Origin: an uncultured Lachnospiraceae bacterium
Lineage (GTDB): Bacteria > Bacillota > Clostridia > Lachnospirales > Lachnospiraceae
Reading direction: 5' to 3'
NCBI GenBank assembly: GCA_910587105.1
Contig: CAJUMB010000082.1
Coordinates: forward strand, 1-10,694
Length of the DNA stretch: 10,694 bases
The position numbers and the translations under genes are program-made. The notes beneath the pieces are model-generated. The model did no database searches and was not told the DNA's origin. It saw only the letters and a program-made list of their open reading frames with translations. This document shows positions 5,305 through 10,694 of the stretch, in pieces (position 1 is the stretch's first letter; every line of letters begins with the position of its first letter).

Positions 5305-7017
5305 TTATTTAACTGCCTTTAAAATATACTGATACGCCAGAAAAGATTCTTTTGACGGTCCATCCAGAAAGCTCTCCAGGATATCCAGCATTTGTTGTTC
5401 CTGTTCGGTTGGTTTACTGTATGAATGATATCCCAGTGTCTCTATCTTGTATCCACTTCTTAAAACCAGTTTATGAATCTCAGTTCCAGTATACATCTTT
5501 ACATGCGTCCGATCCAGGATACCGGAATCACCATATGGAAATACATCCCACCGCAACAGTGGAAGCAGCACAGAATAATGTTTTACATTGGGCATACTGA
5601 TGATAATATGTCCGCCTGTTTTCAAATATTTTCTGAGCTTTCTCAACACCTCTTCAGGATTCATCAGATGTTCCAGCACATCTCCCATGATCACATAGTC
5701 AAAATATTCCTCTTCCCACGGAAGTTCCATTTTCTCTATATCGCCACACAATACTTCTCCCAAATGAGCGGCTATTAAAGCCACCTCCGGAATCAACTCT
5801 ACTCCATATGTCCGGGCATTAGGAAACATCCCTCTGATATACCCCATCATGGCCCCACAACCGCAGCCGATTTCCAGAATATTCAGTGCTTTCTCCTTCG
5901 GTTCAGCAATCAAACCAGGAAGATCCTGACGTATTCCCAGATAATATTCTGCTCTAAATCCCCATTTCTCATTTAGCTGATCAAGTTCTGCACACGGAAC
6001 CTGCACATATCCTATATACTGTTCCAGAACCGGATCTCTTTCCAGCCGCATGACAAAACTGTTTTTACAAAGAATATTCTGATATCCTGCAGACAGCACC
6101 CGAAGACCATAGTCTTCATATTTGAGTTTGCCAAGTGACTGATCCAACGGCCCAAGCTGATCCCATACAAAACGTTTTATCAGCAATGCTGTACCCGAAA
6201 AGTAAAGTCTTTCCTCATAAGGATAGTACTGAGGAATGTTGTTTTTTTCGCCAAATGCAAACACGTCCGGCGTATCCACAACGCCACTTGCCATCTGCTG
6301 ATTTTCTCTCACATTCAGCACACACCCTGCCATACCATGTTTTTCTTTTTCATACAATCCCATCCGCAGCCAGAATAATGCATTTTCTGTCAATAAAGCA
6401 TCCCCTGCCAGCAGGAAAATATCCATTCCTTCAATATCGGAACATTCAACTTTATATCCTGCAGATTTTTCTCTTTCTGTTTTTACAATTTTTATATCTT
6501 CCTGCTTCCCTAACCATTCCAGGCTTTCTTTATTTGTATGAGGCTCTACTGCTGCCACAATCTTTCGCGCACTTCCAGGTGTTGTCATACGTATGCTTTC
6601 CACACACAATTTCATATGCTCCAAGGAAGCACCCGGACGAATGACAATTGCTGTTTTAGCCATAAAAATTCCATAATTCTGCTGCAGTCCGGTTAATATA
6701 CTCTGTATTAACAGCCGGTCATCCGGATCACTACAATAAAACAATGCATTTTCATAGCAGAGATATGACTGTAAAGAATTATCCTGCAGATAATAATCTC
6801 CTAACGTCACATACAATTCATAATTTCTGCAGTTATACATCAGGCCTTTCCTTACAGCCTCCCAAACCCGCAGTCTGTCTCCATAGTGGCTTCCAACAGC
6901 GGCATCTAAAATCGCAAGGGAATCATCATACTTTGCCGAATTTCTCATATAGTCCTGCAGCTGGTCGTCTGCCAGTTTATAGTTCCCTTCCATTATTGCA
7001 TCCTGTATCTGTTTCAT
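5305..7017 (-). CDS. TPR-like + degenerate GT2 + SAM methyltransferase fusion protein
   Basis: A 570-residue three-part protein. Residues 1-115 are helical and TPR-like (GNYKLA.., AILDAAVGSHYGDR, YNCRNYELYVTLGDYY). Residues 120-370 align with the GT2 domain of the downstream paralogue, but its catalytic motifs are gone: VDNGSKDGS is VEPHTNKES (157-165), NMGFPGG is replaced by REKSAGY, FLLNNDT is FLLAGDA (201-207), NNEDVDLG is LKYEDYG (298-304) and LHFGS is MRLER. Residues 378-525 are a well-preserved class I methyltransferase (ILEIGCGCG 380-388, DYVIMGDVLEHL 440-451). It is probably a methyltransferase carrying a structural or acceptor-binding pseudo-GT. AAAGGAG (7032-7026) lies eight bases before the ATG. 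Its start overlaps the preceding gene by 41 bases, implying translational coupling. Methyl acceptor unknown. Confidence 0.87.
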   Translation of the reverse strand: MKQIQDAIMEGNYKLADDQLQDYMRNSAKYDDSLAILDAAVGSHYGDRLRVWEAVRKGLMYNCRNYELYVTLGDYYLQDNSLQSYLCYENALFYCSDPDDRLLIQSILTGLQQNYGIFMAKTAIVIRPGASLEHMKLCVESIRMTTPGSARKIVAAVEPHTNKESLEWLGKQEDIKIVKTEREKSAGYKVECSDIEGMDIFLLAGDALLTENALFWLRMGLYEKEKHGMAGCVLNVRENQQMASGVVDTPDVFAFGEKNNIPQYYPYEERLYFSGTALLIKRFVWDQLGPLDQSLGKLKYEDYGLRVLSAGYQNILCKNSFVMRLERDPVLEQYIGYVQVPCAELDQLNEKWGFRAEYYLGIRQDLPGLIAEPKEKALNILEIGCGCGAMMGYIRGMFPNARTYGVELIPEVALIAAHLGEVLCGDIEKMELPWEEEYFDYVIMGDVLEHLMNPEEVLRKLRKYLKTGGHIIISMPNVKHYSVLLPLLRWDVFPYGDSGILDRTHVKMYTGTEIHKLVLRSGYKIETLGYHSYSKPTEQEQQMLDILESFLDGPSKESFLAYQYILKAVK

Positions 7018-8170
7018 TTTCCTGTCTCCTTTGATTTCTCTTATGATCCATATTCAGTTTGTCCGGCTGATATCTGTATAATATATTATACACCTTCTCT
7101 TTCTCCATCACATAACGTTCACATAAATCCATAATCGCATAGTTTGAATAATCGTTATAAATCTGCTCTGCACCTGAAAATTCTGCCGTATATTCCAGTC
7201 TTTTCAACATATATTTCAAAGCTCTTAATTTCTTCAATAACTGCTCCAGCGACATTCCAGACTCCCAAAGACGCTGTTCGCTCTGATTCATTTCTTCCAG
7301 ATAATCAATATGGACAACTGCCGCATATTCTTTCATATAAGCCAGATTTTTCAGTCCAGACGGATTCTCCAAAAAAATCCTTAAGTTTCCCCTGTCCTCC
7401 AACTCAATCAATGTCTCCATCCCATTTCGCATATCTTCAACTGCCTGCGCAACTTCCTTTTCATTCTCATATGAAGAAGCATGAGGGTCTTCATTTAAAA
7501 ATGACAAACCGTTATCCACAATATATTCTTTCAAAAACAATCTGTTATAATCAAAATATTTTATTAGCTTTGGATACAGACAATCATGGTAGCACCACTC
7601 TTCTTTCTGATATGGAACCACAATTTTATATCCTCTTTTGATAAATTCCATGCACTGTGAAGCATCATAAAGATCCCAGCCGTTAAAAAGATCCTCTCTC
7701 CATAGAATATCGTACTGAGTAACCATCAACAGACCGTCCACAGTCAGTACCTCCGCATAATTGTCTTCTTTAGAAGGAATCGAAAAACTCCACAATCCAG
7801 CCGAATTGTCAATCACTTTACCTGTATCCCATTTCATCAGTGAAATCCCCTGCATTTCTCTGTTTCTTTTCCCGATCATTCCAAGAACCCCAATTTGTGC
7901 ATCGCGATGAAACACCTGCAGCATATCAGATATGAAATTTTGATTCTTTATAAAAACATCCTGATGAAGATATACCTTATATTTTGCAGGAGAACTTTTC
8001 ATTCCCGCATTGTAGCCCGCGGCCATGGACGGCGCTTCCCGTACACTGATGATATCCGTCTCATATCCATCCGGGATCCGGAGCCTGTTTAGATAATACC
8101 GGCATTCCGCGTATTCCTCTTCATCACTTACACAAGTAATAAATGCAATCTGATCTTTTTTGATACACAT
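6977..8170 (-). CDS. Glycosyltransferase-like protein, Glyco_tranf_2_5 type (copy 1)
   Basis: A 397-residue protein. Residues 6-215 resemble the 'glycosyltransferase-like' GT-A group (Glyco_tranf_2_5): IAFITCVSDEEEY at 8-20, EAPSMAAGYNAGM at 45-57, YLHQDVFI at 67-74 with a candidate metal-binding Asp71, DGLLMVTQYDILW at 145-157, and CYHDC at 193-197. Residues 235-365 are helical and charged (SLEQLLKKLRALKYMLKRL), likely a coiled-coil or dimer segment. The last 25 residues are Asn/Arg/Glu-rich and have no match in the second copy; they lie where the next gene begins, so the overlap probably arose by extension of this C-terminus. GGAG (8179-8176) lies five bases before ATG 8170. It is first in the - strand operon. 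Donor sugar is unknown, and the family call rests on motifs by eye. Confidence 0.8.
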   Translation of the reverse strand: MCIKKDQIAFITCVSDEEEYAECRYYLNRLRIPDGYETDIISVREAPSMAAGYNAGMKSSPAKYKVYLHQDVFIKNQNFISDMLQVFHRDAQIGVLGMIGKRNREMQGISLMKWDTGKVIDNSAGLWSFSIPSKEDNYAEVLTVDGLLMVTQYDILWREDLFNGWDLYDASQCMEFIKRGYKIVVPYQKEEWCYHDCLYPKLIKYFDYNRLFLKEYIVDNGLSFLNEDPHASSYENEKEVAQAVEDMRNGMETLIELEDRGNLRIFLENPSGLKNLAYMKEYAAVVHIDYLEEMNQSEQRLWESGMSLEQLLKKLRALKYMLKRLEYTAEFSGAEQIYNDYSNYAIMDLCERYVMEKEKVYNILYRYQPDKLNMDHKRNQRRQENETDTGCNNGREL

Positions 8171-8328
8171 AAAATCTCCTGTTATTTTTCTGAGTCGTTT
8201 TTCTTATTATCCAATGCAAAGCAGTTCCAAGTTACGCTGTCTATCCCGGAAGATCCTCTATTCTTTTCTGCGGATAGGATTTATCTGTAATTCCATCATA
8301 TTGATCATCACAGTTAAAAATAATTGCT

Positions 8329-8334
8329 ATTATA
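8329..8334 (-). promoter_or_regulatory. Candidate -10 of the glycosylation operon promoter
   Basis: TATAAT on the - strand, about 160 bases before the ATG at 8170. The region 16-18 bases upstream has no recognisable -35, so an activator may be needed, or the true promoter lies elsewhere. The dyad at 8295-8305 would fall in the early transcribed region. Confidence 0.35.
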
Positions 8335-8522
8335 CTGACTCTATCTTTTAACTCATTCACAGCCTGATCCACAAGCTTGTTCAATTCCAATTAAAATAAT
8401 ATCTGACATCTTTTTACAGTCTTCCTTTTAAATGATTAAATACTGTTTCATATTGTATCATGTCTAAAATTCTCTGTAAATAAGTTGTGAAATCCTTCCT
8501 GAATAAATATACTTCTTTTTAA

Positions 8523-8551
8523 TTGACTCATCTTTTAATATTTACTATAAT
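8523..8551 (+). promoter_or_regulatory. Strong sigma-A promoter of the second LicD gene
   Basis: TTGACT (8523-8528), exactly 17 bases, then TATAAT (8546-8551). This matches the housekeeping consensus at 11 of 12 positions. The predicted start near 8558 gives a leader of about 58-67 bases. It shows that the in-frame TTG at 8523 is the -35 box, not a start codon. Confidence 0.8.
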
Positions 8552-8615
8552 TAAAGAACTGGCCCTGGAAGGATCTTATAATAAAATATTTACACTATAC
8601 GTAACGAAGAGGATT

Positions 8616-9551
8616 ATGGCAGCTATGGAGAATAGAATTTATACTGGTGAAGAACGGGAAGGCTATTATGTACAGCCGATGAGGAAACGAATATGGGCTG
8701 TACAGCTGGATATATTAAAAAAAGTAGATACTGTTTGCAAGTGTCATGGTATTAACTATTATGGCTGGTACGGCACGCTGCTGGGAGCCATACGTCATAA
8801 AGGTTTCATTCCGTGGGATGACGATATAGATCTTGCCATGTTAAGAGACGATTATGAACAGTTCCGTTGCCATATAAAACAGGCCCTTCCAAAAGGGTGG
8901 GAAGTCTCTGAGCATGAACCAACAATGATCAGTATCTTTAATTCAGACACAGTACATCTGGATCAGGATTTTCTGGACCGATTCCATGGCTGTCCTTTTA
9001 AAATAGGGATCGATATCTTTTGTCTGGACCGCATTCCCTGCAACAAGGCGGAAGAAGAATTACAGTTAAATCTGTTCTGGGCAGTCTATTGCCTATGCAT
9101 CCATTGGAATCTTCCCGACGAAGATGAGCAATGGACAGAACAAAACAAATGGAATTATCTCAAAGAGATAGAAACACTTACCGGTTATCACTTTAATCTG
9201 CAGCATCCTGTAAAAGAGCAATTATATTTTCTTGCAGACAGAATAGCGGCCATGTACTGGGATACCGAATCTGATGAGGTGGCAAATATCGCTGAACTAT
9301 ATAGCTCTCCCCATTGCAGAGTGCCCAAAAAGTACTTCAGCAGAAGTTTAACGGTCCCCTTCGAACATACAATGCTCCCTGTCTTAGAAGATTATGATCT
9401 TCTATGCAGGATAGAGTACGGAGATAACTATATGATCCCGATACAGGAACCTTCCCACAATTATTTAAAAAAACAAATGGAATACTTGCGAAAACTTTTT
9501 GAAAAAGCCGGAAAACCTTTACCCGAAGAATTCAACATGACGTTCAATTAA
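8616..9551 (+). CDS. LicD-family phosphotransferase (copy 2)
   Basis: A LicD-family protein of 311 residues from ATG 8616 (308 from ATG 8625). It has YYGWYGTLLGAIRHKG at 48-63, WDDDIDLAM at 67-75, LRDDYEQF at 76-83, IGIDIFCLD at 130-138 and a C-terminal VPFEHTMLPV..EYGDNY block. The catalytic aspartates are intact, so it is probably active. It differs widely from copy 1 in the middle (about 85-240), the region likely to choose donor or acceptor, so it is not a simple redundant copy. GAGG (8609-8612) is three bases before ATG 8616 and twelve before ATG 8625; neither spacing is ideal, and both starts align with copy 1. The longer TTG start at 8523 is excluded because it falls in the promoter. 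It stands alone on the + strand, converging on the next gene. Confidence 0.88.
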   Translation: MAAMENRIYTGEEREGYYVQPMRKRIWAVQLDILKKVDTVCKCHGINYYGWYGTLLGAIRHKGFIPWDDDIDLAMLRDDYEQFRCHIKQALPKGWEVSEHEPTMISIFNSDTVHLDQDFLDRFHGCPFKIGIDIFCLDRIPCNKAEEELQLNLFWAVYCLCIHWNLPDEDEQWTEQNKWNYLKEIETLTGYHFNLQHPVKEQLYFLADRIAAMYWDTESDEVANIAELYSSPHCRVPKKYFSRSLTVPFEHTMLPVLEDYDLLCRIEYGDNYMIPIQEPSHNYLKKQMEYLRKLFEKAGKPLPEEFNMTFN

Positions 9552-9579
9552 ATAAATCATGTATTAAATAATTCCCGGC

Positions 9580-9612
9580 ATAGCCCTTTCCCAAAAACCG
9601 GGAGAGGGCTAT
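9580..9612. terminator. Hairpin between convergent genes
   Basis: A 13-bp stem (9580-9592 with 9600-9612, one T-G wobble) with a 7-base loop sits between the end of the second LicD gene and the end of the converging glycosyltransferase gene. Neither side carries a clear T-run, so it is either an imperfect bidirectional terminator or a 3'-end protecting structure. Confidence 0.5.
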
Positions 9613-9617
9613 ATCCA

Positions 9618-10694
9618 TTAATTCCATGATGTCTGCCATTGCCTTAAGACTTTATCCTTGTCTAAAACATAACGGTCACACACATCTATGACTGCATATT
9701 CTGAATAATTTTTCCAATTCCATTCCGCATCTGGATCCTCCGCGTCATATTCAAGCCTCTTTAGCTTATATTTCAGAGATCTAATCTTTTTGAGCAACTG
9801 TTCCAATGACATCCCAGGTTCCCAAAATCGTTGCTTTGACTGAGCCCTTTCTTCCAGATAATCAATATGAACAATAGCCGCATATTCTCTCATATATGGC
9901 TGATCCTTAAGACCTGATAAATCTTCCAGGAAATACCTTAAATGATCTCTGTCTTCTGACATGAACAACGCTTCCATCCCATTCCTCATATCTTCGATCG
10001 CCTGTGCGAACTCTTCGCTCCGTTTATAAGAAGAACTGCTGTCTTCCCCATTTAAAAGCCACTCTCTATCATCTCCAAAATATTCTTTCAAAAATAATCT
10101 GTGATAATCAAAATACTTTATCAATTTCGAATAAAGACAGTCATGATAGCACCAGGCCTCATCCTGAAACGGAACCACAATCTTATAGCCACTTTCAATG
10201 AACTCCATACACTGAGACACATCATAAAAATCCCATCCGTCAAAAAGATCCTCTCTCCACAGAATATCATATTGAGTTGCCATCAAAAGGCCGTCCACAG
10301 TCAGCACCTCTGCAAAGGCATCTCCTTTGGGAGGACATGGAAAACTCCACAGACCTAAAATATTATCCATCACCATTCCTGTATCCCATTTCATGAGCGC
10401 ATCTGCCTGCATTCCCCGGTTTCGTTTTCCGATCATCCCGACCATCCCAATCCGCGGATCGCAATGAAACACATTCAACATATCCAAAATAAAATTTCGA
10501 TTTTTGATAAAAACATCCTGATGCAGATATACTTTATATTTTGCAGACGAACTTTTCATTCCCGCATTATAACCTGCTGCCATAGAAGGCGCTTCTCGAA
10601 TACTGATAATATCTGTCGTGTATCCTTCCGGAACATGCAGTCTGTTCAGATAATACTGACATTCCCCATATTCTTCCTCATCATTCACGCAAAT
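9618..10694 (-). CDS. Glycosyltransferase-like protein, Glyco_tranf_2_5 type (copy 2, cut by right edge)
   Basis: The frame is open to the window edge; the GTG at 10688 is an internal Val codon (ICVNDEEEY aligns with ITCVSDEEEY of copy 1), so only about eleven N-terminal residues are missing. It shares EAPSMAAGYNAGMKSS, KVYLHQDVFIKN, LTVDGLLM.TQYDILWREDLF and WCYHDCLY with copy 1, and the helical C-terminal part SLEQLLKK. All the candidate catalytic residues of copy 1 are kept. It ends about 25 residues sooner than copy 1 (QTSWN, TAA at 9618), so the tail of copy 1 is not needed for the family fold. Differences cluster around residues 215-270. It probably heads or belongs to another - strand operon extending to the right, mirroring the 8170-3469 operon. 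Confidence 0.8.
   Translation of the reverse strand: MCVNDEEEYGECQYYLNRLHVPEGYTTDIISIREAPSMAAGYNAGMKSSSAKYKVYLHQDVFIKNRNFILDMLNVFHCDPRIGMVGMIGKRNRGMQADALMKWDTGMVMDNILGLWSFPCPPKGDAFAEVLTVDGLLMATQYDILWREDLFDGWDFYDVSQCMEFIESGYKIVVPFQDEAWCYHDCLYSKLIKYFDYHRLFLKEYFGDDREWLLNGEDSSSSYKRSEEFAQAIEDMRNGMEALFMSEDRDHLRYFLEDLSGLKDQPYMREYAAIVHIDYLEERAQSKQRFWEPGMSLEQLLKKIRSLKYKLKRLEYDAEDPDAEWNWKNYSEYAVIDVCDRYVLDKDKVLRQWQTSWN

Larger units (their letters stand above)
3469..7017 (-). repeat. Tandem gene duplication of the TPR-GT2-methyltransferase unit
   Basis: The units at 7017-5305 and 5202-3469 are head-to-tail paralogues, collinear over their whole length with a gap of about 100 bases. The methyltransferase half is the most similar part (for example GILDRTHVKMYTG is identical in both), and the GT2 half the least. 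All the open frames in the stretch share one reading frame. Confidence 0.8.
8171..8615. other. AT-rich divergent intergenic region
   Basis: About 445 bases with no supported gene, separating the - strand operon from the second LicD gene. It holds a perfect -10 for the - strand (8334-8329), a near-consensus + strand promoter (8523-8551), the 11-base dyad ATCATATTGAT (8295-8305) also found upstream of the first LicD gene, and a 10-base palindrome ACAAGCTTGT (8371-8380). No RNA gene or riboswitch fold was recognised. Confidence 0.6.

Noticed and set aside
6135..7641. Several + strand open frames over the methyltransferase and Glyco_tranf_2_5 genes
   Set aside because: All are antisense shadows with low-complexity Ser/Pro/His/Phe-rich translation.
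8371..8380. 10-base palindrome ACAAGCTTGT as an operator
   Set aside because: Single short occurrence with no repeated partner and no clear position relative to a promoter.
8523..8615. N-terminal extension of the second LicD protein from TTG 8523
   Set aside because: The TTG is part of the -35 box of a near-perfect promoter, and the transcript would start downstream of it.
1..10694. CRISPR arrays, tRNA/rRNA, insertion sequences, attachment sites
   Set aside because: No regularly spaced repeats, cloverleaf sequences, transposase motifs or terminal inverted repeats were seen; the repeats present are diverged gene duplications.

Overview
The window looks like part of a surface-glycosylation locus from a Gram-positive anaerobe of the Clostridia, most likely a Lachnospiraceae-type gut bacterium. 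The evidence is strong AGGAGG-type ribosome binding sites, sigma-A promoters, short intergenic gaps, moderately AT-rich glycosylation genes and the families present. The species cannot be read from the sequence.

Left end (1-1258, + strand): the 3' part of a Soj/ParA-type ATPase gene, then a protein with a long acidic, apparently disordered N-terminal half and a C-terminal ComFB domain. ComFB domains have been described as cyclic-dinucleotide receptors in other bacteria. The two genes are four bases apart and end at a strong hairpin terminator. This stretch looks more GC-rich than the rest.

Middle and right (1290-10694): a family 11 (alpha-1,2-fucosyltransferase-like) glycosyltransferase on the - strand, divergent from a + strand LicD-family phosphotransferase gene. 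Next is a - strand operon read from 8170 down to 3469. It encodes a 'glycosyltransferase-like' protein (Glyco_tranf_2_5 type), a 570-residue helical/TPR-like + GT2 + SAM-methyltransferase fusion, and a tandem second copy of that fusion interrupted by one in-frame TAG. A second LicD gene follows on the + strand with its own near-consensus promoter. The last gene is a second copy of the Glyco_tranf_2_5-like gene on the - strand, cut by the right edge.

The locus is therefore built of duplicated parts: two LicD genes, two Glyco_tranf_2_5 genes and two TPR-GT2-methyltransferase genes. The two fusion copies have decayed in complementary ways. One keeps all visible GT2 motifs but is split by an amber codon with a Shine-Dalgarno just before the next ATG. 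The other is uninterrupted but has lost the GT2 catalytic motifs while keeping the methyltransferase motifs. Together the genes could add, methylate and phospho-decorate a sugar chain on a surface polymer or on flagellin. The acceptor cannot be identified from this window.

Most noteworthy: the ParA/ComFB pair as a possible cyclic-dinucleotide-linked positioning system, the amber-split fusion gene, and the GT-dead paralogue beside it. No tRNA, rRNA, CRISPR array, insertion sequence or phage gene was seen.
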